Below, in pieces: positions 50,800 to 60,051 of a DNA stretch of 64,000 nucleotides. Numbering within the stretch: the stretch's first letter is position 1; each line of letters starts with the position of its first letter. Source of the DNA: Antedon mediterranea (taxonomy: Eukaryota > Echinodermata > Crinoidea > Comatulida > Antedonidae); assembly GCF_964355755.1 (NCBI RefSeq), contig NC_092676.1, positions 23,728,288 through 23,792,287 on the forward strand, read 5' to 3'. The position numbers were made by a program, and so were the translations under genes. The notes below the pieces were generated by a model, which had not been told where the DNA came from, ran no database searches, and was given only the letters and a program-made list of their open reading frames with translations.

Positions 50800-50840
50800 T
50801 TTTTCCCCATCAAACTTCCGTTACTGTGGTCTGATCTATA
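50800..50840 (-). pseudogene. Relic of the GPCR4-type C-terminal tail behind the GPCR2 stop
   Basis: Minus-strand GATCAGACCACAGTAACGGA, followed by AGTTTGA, corresponds almost base for base to the end of GPCR4 (codons for QTTVMEV and stop), but here it lies past the GPCR2 stop codon. It shows that GPCR2 once ended like GPCR4. The interval 50836-50920 now holds a GPCR1-like tail. Confidence 0.75.
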
Positions 50841-50857
50841 GTTTACCCATTAAATAA

Positions 50858-51781
50858 TTAGATACTCTGTTCCTGGGTGGTCGAACGATCCACTCGACGG
50901 CCCAGTACCACCCGATCCCGACAACAGAACGTCTTACAGAACCCTTGCTTGTAATCGGCGAGTTTATATGCGTAAACGAACGGACTAGCTACCATATTGC
51001 ATAACAATAAAACGCTAAAATTTAGGTAATAGCTTAGGTCATCAGTGGCAACTGCTGCCACCATAAATATTAATATTGATAGAAGATTAAATACTACATA
51101 AATCAGTGTGTTTATAAACATTACAGTTGTGAAGTTTCGTTCAGCTTCGTTTCTCAGTTGCTTTGCATCTGTCGGCGATTCAGCACCTGTTGTCGTTAAC
51201 TCTGTTCGTGTTTTCGACTGTTCACGTAGGGCAACATAAATTCGTCGATAACAGAATAACATTATAAAAATAGGCAGTACTCCACCTAATATTGACAGTA
51301 AAACAGTTGAACCTATCAAAATGCGTCTGTTTTTAACAAAACATTCTCCCATCTCATTTACATCTACAAAAATCGGAACATGAAAAACTGTCAAAAGAGA
51401 AAAAACAAATGGGATGCACAGTCGTGGTAGCAATCTCTTCTTCTCAGTACCCCTCGCCCAGTATTTAAGCGGATGGACCACTGCAATGTACCTCTCAATA
51501 GATATCAGGGCGAGATTATATGCTGATGCAAATAAAATGAAGTAAAATACTGTGACCCCTGTTTTGCAAGCGATGCTACTTTTGTTTCCATTTACACACG
51601 AAAACACGGCGTAACAAAAGCACCCTAGCATATCTGTAACAGCTTGCTGCAACACTAGAGTATAGGCGAAGGATCTTGTATGTATCTTGCAGTTGATAAA
51701 AACAATAATCACCGTCAGGTTAGCAAGAACTCCAATGATGGCCAACATTGTTGCGGCCACAAACAGTATCACAACAATCAT
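50858..51781 (-). CDS. Class A GPCR 2
   Basis: 307-residue 7TM receptor in one coding exon. The ATG lies directly after an acceptor-like atattttatag, so a 5' UTR exon upstream is likely. Seen: GVLANLTVI, AVTDMLG, SIERYIAVVHPLKYWARG, CKTGV paired with GECF for the ECL2 disulfide, and NMVASPFVYAY, in which NPxxY has become SPFVY: the usual Asn is Ser. TM6 reads VVFNLLSILI, without the proline seen in GPCR1, 3 and 5. The body is closest to GPCR4 (both have MGECF, NRRILI, SILGGVLPI), yet the last 20-odd residues (RVVLGRRVDRSTTQEQS) match GPCR1, a sign of gene conversion. The N-terminus is short, without glycosylation sites. Confidence 0.85.
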   Translation of the reverse strand: MIVVILFVAATMLAIIGVLANLTVIIVFINCKIHTRSFAYTLVLQQAVTDMLGCFCYAVFSCVNGNKSSIACKTGVTVFYFILFASAYNLALISIERYIAVVHPLKYWARGTEKKRLLPRLCIPFVFSLLTVFHVPIFVDVNEMGECFVKNRRILIGSTVLLSILGGVLPIFIMLFCYRRIYVALREQSKTRTELTTTGAESPTDAKQLRNEAERNFTTVMFINTLIYVVFNLLSILIFMVAAVATDDLSYYLNFSVLLLCNMVASPFVYAYKLADYKQGFCKTFCCRDRVVLGRRVDRSTTQEQSI

Positions 51782-52516
51782 CTATAAAATATTTAAACAA
51801 ACACTATTGTAATTATTTACATTATAATAATATTACACCAAGGTGAAACCTGTCCAGCTCTATTTCAAGTAGTTACTTAGTTATTTAATTGTAAATAATA
51901 TAACTAAATAAAATAAAACATTAATTTATATAATAAAATAATTTTCTTTAATACTTGCCTTTAACAGCGTTACCCACAGACTCTATAGATGGCTGAACTT
52001 AAGACAAATGAAAGTTATACCTTAAGAGGTAATAATAATAGGACTGAAACTGAAAACTAATTTTTAGTTTCCTTAAAAAAAGACAATACGATACTCTTTT
52101 TAATGAGAAATACTGACGGCCCACGCAATTAATAGTTTTTTTGTGTTTGGCGTATCTGATCGCGGCACTCACTATTATCGTTATCGTTATCATTATTGAC
52201 TAAACTGGTACGGCCATCTAAACTAACTCGCAGATAATACACCTGCAAAACTAGCTCCAGAGGAAGATAACAAGAAATTGAAAAGACCTTTGGAAGACCG
52301 AAGAAAATATGGACATAAATAATAGAGGATGACTTAAAAACAATACTAAATTACACTGTCCCACTTGAGACACACCCTACCCTAACTGCATCTGATTCAC
52401 ACATTTTAAAATAATTACACAAAATGAATGAACAAGATTAAAATCTCTTTTTTTTAAATTAAACGAGTGCGTTTGCATTATTCTGATAACCTAAAAAGTA
52501 CTGAAAAGAGTGGAAA

Positions 52517-52820
52517 GCTCTGTCTTCACTATCAAACTAGTTTGACAAAAAAAAAGTGTGATGTGCCCAAATAGGTGGTGATATGCCTAAATATTATTAA
52601 ATAGATTTATCTGGTTCCAAATATATTAAAGTGGAAAATTATTACTTTTTTGTTGAACAAAAAAAAGAAGCAAAAATGGTATAATTACCTTCCAAACAGT
52701 AGTTTGAAGAAGTCGACAGTATGTCACTAAGGTATTTATATCAATTGTGCCTTATTTGTTTTTAATTCAACAAAAAAGTAATAATTTTCCACTTTATGCC
52801 TAAATATGAGCTTAAGAAGA
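52517..52820. mobile_element. MITE copy 4, disrupted by a second element
   Basis: The left part reads CACTATCAAACTAGTTTGAC and GTGTGATGTGCCCAAATAGG. After TATGCCTAAATAT the copy is interrupted by the 52595-52794 insertion and resumes after a second TATGCCTAAATAT. The right half of the family consensus is missing. Confidence 0.65.
52627..52796. mobile_element. Miniature element with perfect 31-bp terminal inverted repeats
   Basis: Bases 52627-52657 and 52766-52796 are exact reverse complements (starting TAAAGTGGAAAATTATTACT). TA at both outer ends fits a Tc1/mariner-type TA duplication. A 13-bp direct repeat, TATGCCTAAATAT, at 52582-52594 and 52795-52807 could instead mark a larger inserted unit that includes 32 bp of extra sequence on the left. 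Non-coding. Confidence 0.8.
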
Positions 52821-53095
52821 ATATTATAAACGTCCATTTCAAAAACGTTTCCAGCCTAAACATCTACAAGTAATACATTCTATATACTATATACAATAAA
52901 CAAACCTACTGTAAGTCGAAGTTCAACAATCAGCATGTCTAGAACTGGCTTAAATAAAACATTAGGCCTAAACATTTTAGAATATAGATTTAAGATTATT
53001 ATTTTTTATGCTAAATAAAATCAACTTTTTATTCATCAATAACTCTGAAATTATTTACTTTTACACTTTTCTCCGATACAGTGGCAAAGTAGTCT

Positions 53096-54046
53096 TTATT
53101 GCATAGGTATAGTTTGATTTACGTGTTCCATCCGATGATTTCGACAACGGAAAGTCTTACGGAATCCTTTCTTGTAATCGGTGAATGTATATGCGTAAAC
53201 GAACGGATTAGCTACCATATTACATAAAATCAAAGCATTACAAATCATAGCAATGATGATTAAATGCAAGTTAGGCTTATACCATTGAAAAATAAGTATC
53301 CAAAGATTGACTAACATCGATGGGGAAAAAAGTATTATGTAAATTAAAGTGTTTATAAACATTGTACTTGTAAAGTTTCGTTCAGCTTTGTTTCTTAGTT
53401 GCTTTGAATCTGCAGCTGGCGATGTACTACCTGGTTGCTGTATCCTCTGTGGCGTCATTAACTCGGCTCGTGTTCTTGACTTTTGACGTAGTGTAACATA
53501 AACCTGACGATAACAGTGCAACATTATAACAATGGGTAGTAGTATAGCTGATATAGATATTAAAACATTTGAACTTATTAACATTATTTTGTTTTTGAAC
53601 AGACAATATCCAAATTCATTTACATCCAGAACAAGCGGAAGATAAAAGCATGTCAGAAGAGAGGAAACGAATGGAATGCATAGTCGTGGTAGCAATCTTA
53701 TCTTCTGAGTGCCCCTTGCCCAGTATTTAAGTGGATGGACCACTGCAATGTACCTCTCAATAGATATTAGTACGAGATTATGTGACGATGCGAATATGAT
53801 AAAATAGAAGATTACAGAAGATCTGCAAGCGATGGTGTTTCCATTTACAAATGAAAACACAACATTACAACAGCACCCTAGCATATCTATAACAGCTTGC
53901 TGCAACACTAGAGTATAGGCGAAGGATCTTGTATGTATCTTGCAGTTGATGAAAACTATAATCACCGTCAGGTTAGCAAGAACTCCAATGATGGCCAAAG
54001 GTGTCATAATAAACTTTGCAACTAGGATTATTGCCTCAATAGTCAT
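53096..54046 (-). CDS. Class A GPCR 3
   Basis: 316-residue 7TM receptor in a single coding exon. The ATG follows two bases after a strong acceptor (ccgtcttttacag/AT ATG), so a 5' UTR exon probably lies upstream; a good donor GAGAGAAG/gtaaga is at about 54458. Seen: GVLANLTVI, VIDMLGCCC, SIERYIAVVHPLKYWARG, SPSMLV in TM6 and NMVANPFVYAY. The third intracellular loop is somewhat long (TPQRIQQPGSTSPAADSKQ). The tail FRKTFRCRNHRMEHVNQ lacks the paired cysteines of GPCR1, 2 and 4. A minus-strand AATAAA is at 53028-53033, about 65 bp past the stop. Its 3' half and 3' flank are closest to GPCR5, its 5' part and upstream flank to GPCR4. Confidence 0.87.
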   Translation of the reverse strand: MTIEAIILVAKFIMTPLAIIGVLANLTVIIVFINCKIHTRSFAYTLVLQQAVIDMLGCCCNVVFSFVNGNTIACRSSVIFYFIIFASSHNLVLISIERYIAVVHPLKYWARGTQKIRLLPRLCIPFVSSLLTCFYLPLVLDVNEFGYCLFKNKIMLISSNVLISISAILLPIVIMLHCYRQVYVTLRQKSRTRAELMTPQRIQQPGSTSPAADSKQLRNKAERNFTSTMFINTLIYIILFSPSMLVNLWILIFQWYKPNLHLIIIAMICNALILCNMVANPFVYAYTFTDYKKGFRKTFRCRNHRMEHVNQTIPMQ

Positions 54047-54049
54047 ATC

Positions 54050-54350
54050 TGTAAAAGACGGAGAATGTTTTCCTGGTTATAATTCTAGAACAACAAAGTA
54101 CACTAACGTTGATCCATATAAAACAGTTCAATTCACTAATTTTTCTACGGAACATGAATATTAAACAATTTACAATAGACCACCTGTTTGTCTATTATTT
54201 ATCAAAGATACAGTTTTTATGCAAAAGACGATTATATAGAAATGATGACAACATATATGGCGATAAAGGGCCGTGTTATTGGGGTTGCTTTTCGACTGAA
54301 ACGAACCATACGCCATTAATGCAATTTTTTTATGAGAAAATAAGGGTAGA
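54050..54350 (-). other. Conserved 5' flank/intron of GPCR3, near-identical to the GPCR4 flank
   Basis: Aligned by eye with 56735-57035 there are roughly eight or nine mismatches over about 300 bp, higher similarity than much of the coding sequence of the same pair. Contains GGCGATAAAGGGCCGTG and TTTTCGACTGAAACGAACCA. Probably intron or UTR. Confidence 0.7.
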
Positions 54351-54884
54351 AGAAAATTGTGTTGCGATTTATTTATTTGTTAAATATCAGACAGCTAAAT
54401 AACCTTCAATTCTAGTTTTTAAAGTCACTTAATCCTAGAATATTTCAATTAATCTTACCTTCTCTCTAGTACTCCCAGACTCGTTAAACCTCGTTTATCC
54501 TGACGTTTGCAAAAAGTAAAATGAAAAAAATTTGTTTTCATCTTTTATGTTAATAACTGAAACTGCATACTCAAATATATACTTTTAGAATTAGTAGATC
54601 TAGTTTCAAAACGATGTAACAAAGACAAAAGTATCAGGAAGAGCATGGAGGTACCTCCATGGGAAGAGTTACTTTCTTGTGACAACTACATGGCGCCGCC
54701 GGCCAACACGCAATGTGTAGTTTGTAATAGTAGGCCTATCTGGCGTACCTGACTCCCGCAGTCATAGTAGTGTGGAACGTTTCTCAGTATAAACACGTTT
54801 GATCTATTCTATCGAACTTCAATTATTATATTGAAAAAACAAGGCCATATACATGGCTGCATTCGCGTGCTCAAGTTAGTGTTT

Positions 54885-54926
54885 ACCGACCAACCAACCG
54901 ACCGACCGACCGACCAACCGACCAAA
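54885..54926. repeat. (ACCG/ACCA)n microsatellite, first of a pair
   Basis: Follows GTTAGTGTTTACCGACC; about ten 4-bp units. The preceding words CAAGGCCATATACA and GTTAGTGTTTACCGACC recur before the second array at 55205. Confidence 0.8.
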
Positions 54927-55204
54927 ATTGCTGAACATGTTTAAAAATGTTGAAAATGTTAAAAAACATTTATATTTTTTAAATTTACACGTGCGTAGCC
55001 TGTCACTTTGACGTGCTCGTATAACGTAATTTCGAGTTGGAAAGTGAATCAAATATGATAACATTATTAAAGAAAGGTTGTACAACAGAAATCGGGCAAA
55101 AATAGTGCGTATTAACGTTTAACGTTCAGTGCGCGTGCAAAAATCTGCGCACTCATTGCAATTTTTAAACGCTATCAAGACAAGGCCATATACAAGTTAG
55201 TGTT

Positions 55205-55232
55205 TACCGACCGACCGACCAACCGACCGACA
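55205..55232. repeat. (ACCG/ACCA)n microsatellite, second of a pair
   Basis: Six to seven 4-bp units after ACAAGTTAGTGTTTACCGACC-type flank, followed by ATAGTGAGCTCTAGAGTCGC. It probably belongs to the same repeat element as the array at 54885. Confidence 0.75.
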
Positions 55233-55807
55233 TAGTGAGCTCTAGAGTCGCGTTGCACGATTTCAAGAAAATGGCTTACTATGTCAAAATGTTGACTTCA
55301 GCAATTCAAATGGAAAATTAAATGATAGCAAAAAGAATAGGCTTTCATAGAAAAGATAAATATGTAAAAAGACCTTTTTTAGTTACTAAAGAAACATTTA
55401 TTTCAATCAAATTTTGTAATTATGGTATTACGATTTATCAATAATTAAAGATAATGTGCTGCAAAAAAATTTGCAAATTTAGTACATTTTATTGCATTTT
55501 GAACAGATAATCATTATAAGTCGAGAGTAGCAAAAGAACTGATAAGTATATTTAAGTAATGACAGAGGCTAAAAATATTATTAGTTAGGCTATTATTAGT
55601 TTTATTTCATATTTAACAGCTAGATAGGAAGCTTTCGACTTCGATCCACGAGACGGACAGATGCCGTATCCGATCGTCGTTCCTGTTTCAAAACCAAACG
55701 TCACGGATACCAAGATATTGACATTCAATTTCTTTCTTCAAAAATAACATTTAAAATATTTTTGTAAAGTACACACTATTTGATATATATATTTCGTTTA
55801 ATCTTCA

Positions 55808-56728
55808 TCAAACTTCCATTACTGTGGTCTGATCTCGACAACAGAACGTCTTACAGAATCCTTTCTTGTAATCGGTGAACTTGTATGCGTAAACGAATGG
55901 ATTAGCTACCATATTGCATAACAATAAAACGCTAAAAATTACGTAATAGCGTAAATCGTCAGAACGACCTGCTGCAGCTATATGTATTAACATTGATAGA
56001 AAATCAAATATTACATAAATCACAGTGTTTATCAACATTGTAGTTGTGAAGTTTCGTTCAGCTTCGTTTCTGAGTTGCTTTGCATCTGTCGGCGATTCAA
56101 CACCTGATTGCGTTATGCTTCCTTTCGTCGTTAACTCTGTTCGTGTTCTCGACTGTTCACATAGTGTAACATAAACTCGTCGATAACAGAATAACATGAT
56201 CAAAATAGGTAGTACTCCACCTAATATTGACATTAAAACACTCGAAGATATCAAAATGCGTCTGTTTTCAACAAAACATTCTCCCATCTCATTTACATCT
56301 ACAAAAATCGGAACATAACAAACTGTCAGAAGAGAAGAAACAAATGGGATACACAGTCGTGGCAGCAATCTCTTCTTCTGAGTACCTCTTGCCCAGTATT
56401 TAAGTGGATGGACCACTGCAATGTACCTCTCAATAGATATTAAGACGAGATTATATGCGGATGCAAATAAAATGAAGTAAAATATTGTGACACCTGTTTT
56501 GCAAGCGATGCTACTTTTGTTTCCATTTACACACGAAAACACAGCGTAACAGCAGCACCCTAGCATATCTATAACAGCTTGCTGCAGTACTAGAGTATAG
56601 GCGAAGGATCTTGTATGTATCTTGCAGTTGATAAAAACAATAATCACCGTCAGGTTAGCAAGAACTCCAATGATGGCCAAAGGTGTCATAGTACACTTTG
56701 CAACTAGGATTATTGCATCAATAGTCAT
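55808..56728 (-). CDS. Class A GPCR 4
   Basis: 306-residue 7TM receptor in one coding exon; the ATG follows the same cttttacag/AT acceptor as in GPCR3. Positions: TM1 Asn 25, TM2 Asp 54, disulfide Cys 76 and Cys 151, ERY 100-102, NPFVY 276-280, then GFCKTFCCRD and a short tail QTTVMEV. TM6 (VIYVIFDFLSMLIHI) has no proline. The first 60 residues nearly equal GPCR3; the rest is nearest GPCR2. It is transcribed towards GPCR3, like all members of the array. Ligand unknown. Confidence 0.87.
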   Translation of the reverse strand: MTIDAIILVAKCTMTPLAIIGVLANLTVIIVFINCKIHTRSFAYTLVLQQAVIDMLGCCCYAVFSCVNGNKSSIACKTGVTIFYFILFASAYNLVLISIERYIAVVHPLKYWARGTQKKRLLPRLCIPFVSSLLTVCYVPIFVDVNEMGECFVENRRILISSSVLMSILGGVLPILIMLFCYRRVYVTLCEQSRTRTELTTKGSITQSGVESPTDAKQLRNEAERNFTTTMLINTVIYVIFDFLSMLIHIAAAGRSDDLRYYVIFSVLLLCNMVANPFVYAYKFTDYKKGFCKTFCCRDQTTVMEV

Positions 56729-57035
56729 ATCTGTAAAAGACGAAGAATGTTTTCCTGGTTATAATTCTAGAACAACAAAGTACACTAACGTTGATCCATA
56801 GAAAACAGTTCAATTTACTAATTTTTCTACGGTACATGAATATTAAACAATTTACAATAGACCACCTGTTTGTCTATTATTTATCAAAGATACAGTTTTT
56901 ATGCAAAAGACGATTATATAGAAATGATGACAACATATATGGCGATAAAGGGCCGTGCTATTGGGGTTGCTTTTCGACTGAAACGAACCATACGCCATTA
57001 ATGCAATTTTGTTATAAGAAAATAAGGGTAGATAA

Positions 57036-57714
57036 AATATTTGAACAAACACCATTGTATTCATGTTCATTTGTTTAGAATAATATTACACCAATGTGAA
57101 ATCTATCCAGCTATATTTCAAGTAGTTACTTAATTATTTAATTGTATAATTGTATACATAATATAACTAAACATAAATTTATATAATAAAATAATTTTCT
57201 TTGATACTTGCCTTTAACATTTTTACCCACAGAATATATAGATGGCTTAGAAGTCTGGACTTAAGACAAATGAAAGATATAACTCATTAGATAATATTAA
57301 TAGGCCTGAAACTGAAAAAAAGACAATACGATACTTTTTTTATGAGAAATACTGGCGGCGCACGCAATTAATAGTTTTTTTTATATAACAGTGTGTTTGG
57401 TGTATCTGATTGCGGCACTCAATATGGAACAATACTCAGAATATCATTATCGTTATCATTATCAATATCATTAAGATATAATGGAGAAGACTAAACTGGT
57501 ACGGTCATCTAATGCGACTCCTAGATAACACACCTGCAAAACTAGCTCTAGAGGAAGGATATCAAGAAATTGAAAAGATCTTTTGAAAGACCGAAGAAAA
57601 TATGGACACAAATAATACAGGATGACTTAAAAACAATATTAAATTGTGTTTATTAAACGAGTGCTTTTGCATTATTCTGATAACCTCAAACGTACTGAAG
57701 TGTGTAAAGCTAGT
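57036..57714 (-). other. GPCR4 upstream region, duplicated from (or to) GPCR2 upstream 51782-52516
   Basis: Shared in the same order: AATAATATTACACCAA, ATTTCAAGTAGTTACTTA, ATACTTGCCTTTAAC, AAGACAATACGATACT, GACCGAAGAAAATATGGACA and GAGTGC-TTGCATTATTCTGA. On the minus strand a conserved GTTAAAG/gcaagtat or TCTGTGG/gtaa donor may end a 5' UTR exon in both genes. Confidence 0.65.
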
Positions 57715-57866
57715 CTGTCTACTATCAAACTAGTTTGACAAAAACGGTGTGATGTGCCAAAATAGGCGGAGATATGCCTAAACATGGTAATGATATGACA
57801 TCATCATGTCCATACATGGGCACATACCATTTTTCACATAAAGTTTGATAGTGTAGACAGAGTTTA
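57715..57866. mobile_element. TACACTATCAAACT palindromic MITE, copy 5 (near full length)
   Basis: Left end TCTGTCTACTATCAAACTAG; right end AGTTTGATAGTGTAGACAGA. The interior holds GTGTGATGTGCC, ATGGTAATGATATGACATCA and ATGGGCACATACCATTTTTC. About 150 bp; the two halves are inverted copies. Non-coding. Confidence 0.8.
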
Positions 57867-58196
57867 GAGAAGAATATTATTTTAAAAAATGACTTTCGTG
57901 ATAAAAATACGGTATATTACATGCTAAAGACTGTTTTTTCAACCATAGAGATATAGTGAATCTCTATGATTCAACTTTTTAAAGTTCATATCAATAATAT
58001 TCGTTTGTAACAACTGATTTAACCAATTCATTAGATAATCATTTTTTCAATCAAATAGTACGGTGCACAATCAATAATCGAAAGTATAATGTTTCAAACA
58101 ATCAAAACTATTACGCGTTTATCTATCATTACGACAACGGTATGGTTAGTAATTATTGGTACTAGTTTCTATATGACAATGTACAATAACAGTTAT

Positions 58197-58276
58197 CCGT
58201 CAGTTATCGGTCAGTTATCGGTCAGTTATCGGTCAGTTATCGGTCAGTTATCGGTCAGTTATCGGTCAGTTATCAG
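58197..58276. repeat. 11-bp tandem repeat, ~7 copies
   Basis: The unit is CAGTTATCGGT. The frame through it reads VIGQLSVSYRS in period; not a real protein. Confidence 0.9.
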
Positions 58277-59022
58277 TCATCTATTTATACATTATAATCA
58301 TTTAGCTAGATAACTCAAAATATTAATGGTGGCGATAATAATACAAATGATTAACATTAATTTTCACAAATTATTAGTTTTAAAGAAATGTTTTTGAAGG
58401 AGTACATTTGTTTGCGAAATATACAGATAATAGATTGTACATGTCTTTCACTGCTCGGGTATTCTAAAATTATTCTGTTTCTGCTCTTGCGGTTTTTTTT
58501 TCTTCTTCAGTTACTACCGGGTTTAGCAGATATGTACTTTGTGTGAGAGTTACAAGACGGAAAGTTAAAAGATCATTGTATCACTGTATTATGCTCGAAA
58601 CTGAGCTTAGCCAAAGATCGGCATGAAAATCAACATGTCATACATATATATGTCATACATGTATACGTACAAGGTTATGGTTGTATGCAATCACTCTAAA
58701 GAAAAAGAAGATATAAAACATAAGATATGTTATACATCGTGATCAATTTTGACAGTACATAACGGAAATCGAATACAGTGTCAGATTTATACAAGAGAGG
58801 TCAGTTTTTGGACACTTCATTGGCTTTTTAGGTGATTCTTATCTATCCCGGGTGACTAGGCCTTTCGCTAGGCCCGGTATATTAGGTATTTTACCTTTTC
58901 AACAAAGGGGAACGATACGCTACCCGATCACCTTTCGGATTTCTATTGTTCTATCCTCTCTCTTTTGTTCTTACAAATCGATTGGTTACGTAAGACCTGC
59001 TGAAACTGTAAACAAATCTGCT

Positions 59023-60051
59023 ATGCCTAGTACCGGGAAAATAAAGAAGCCTGACCAACCAGATAAAATCTGCACCTCAGGCTGCCCACTAAAAGGGAAA
59101 CCGCAAGGCGACTCTATAAGGTGTTGTATATGTGGACACTGGTTTCATACAAAATGTTTAAAATTAAGCGATGATGAAGTAACAGGAGTATGGCCTTGTT
59201 ATAACTGTAGATCTATGCCAACTGAAGTCACACGAATTTTGGAGATCGTTGAATCTATGGCTAAAGTAAATGAAAACCAAGTGCAAAAAATAATTGAGTT
59301 AGAAAAAAAGATTGACCACTTAACCCAAATAGTGAAAGACTTAAAACATGAAAATACTGAAAATGATCTGAATGCTGAAGAACAGAAACAAAATGTCGGT
59401 AAACTATTAATTGGCGATTCTCTTATTAAGAATATCGTCACTACAAGTGATTTTATGGAAGTTAAATCCATAAGTGGAGCTGATCTACAAAAAATAAAAG
59501 AGTGCCTAACAACCAAAGAAGCAGTCGAAGAAATAAATATAGTGTGTGGAACGAACGACATAGCATCGGACAAGTCCATCGATGAAATAACTGAGCTCCT
59601 TACCGATGTCATAAAAGTTGCCAAGGAAAAGGCAAATAAAGTGAAGATAGCCAGTATACCACCACGTTTGGACAGAAATCATGACCCTATGAAGCTTGAA
59701 ACAGTTAATAACATAATGAAGACGGTAACGGAAGATAGTAACGTAATCTTCGTTAATAATGACGACAATTTCAAATATAGAGACAACACTTTTGAGAGCA
59801 CTCTTTTATCTTCGGATGGACTTCACTTGTCTGAAACTGGAGTAAAACGACTCTTGAGCAATCTCCAACTTGAGAACTGGACAGAATGCGATACATTCTT
59901 TCGTAGGCAAAATGGAATCGGAAGAGGAAACGAAAGAGGAAACGGAAGAGGATACAGACAAGGATACAGACAAGGAAACAATAGAAGATGCTACAATTGC
60001 GGCCAATCCGGACACATATCGAAGTTCTGTAGAAACAATTATTGGGCTTAA
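59023..60051 (+). CDS. LINE ORF1: PHD finger, coiled coil, esterase, zinc knuckle
   Basis: 342 residues from the first in-frame ATG (MPSTGKIKKPDQ); the open frame extends 171 bp further upstream without an ATG. In order: a PHD-type zinc finger (CTSGCPLKG, CCICGHWFHTKC, CYNC), a coiled coil (about residues 70-120), an SGNH-hydrolase segment (LLIGDSLIKN, INIVCGTNDI, SSDGLHLSETG giving the Ser, Asn and Asp-His blocks), an RG-rich stretch, and a CCHC knuckle CYNCGQSGHISKFC. ORF1 proteins of this layout bind RNA as part of the LINE particle (family knowledge). The frame is intact here. Confidence 0.87.
   Translation: MPSTGKIKKPDQPDKICTSGCPLKGKPQGDSIRCCICGHWFHTKCLKLSDDEVTGVWPCYNCRSMPTEVTRILEIVESMAKVNENQVQKIIELEKKIDHLTQIVKDLKHENTENDLNAEEQKQNVGKLLIGDSLIKNIVTTSDFMEVKSISGADLQKIKECLTTKEAVEEINIVCGTNDIASDKSIDEITELLTDVIKVAKEKANKVKIASIPPRLDRNHDPMKLETVNNIMKTVTEDSNVIFVNNDDNFKYRDNTFESTLLSSDGLHLSETGVKRLLSNLQLENWTECDTFFRRQNGIGRGNERGNGRGYRQGYRQGNNRRCYNCGQSGHISKFCRNNYWA

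Noticed and set aside
59199-59624. 141-codon minus-strand frame
   Set aside because: Shadow of LINE ORF1 on the opposite strand.
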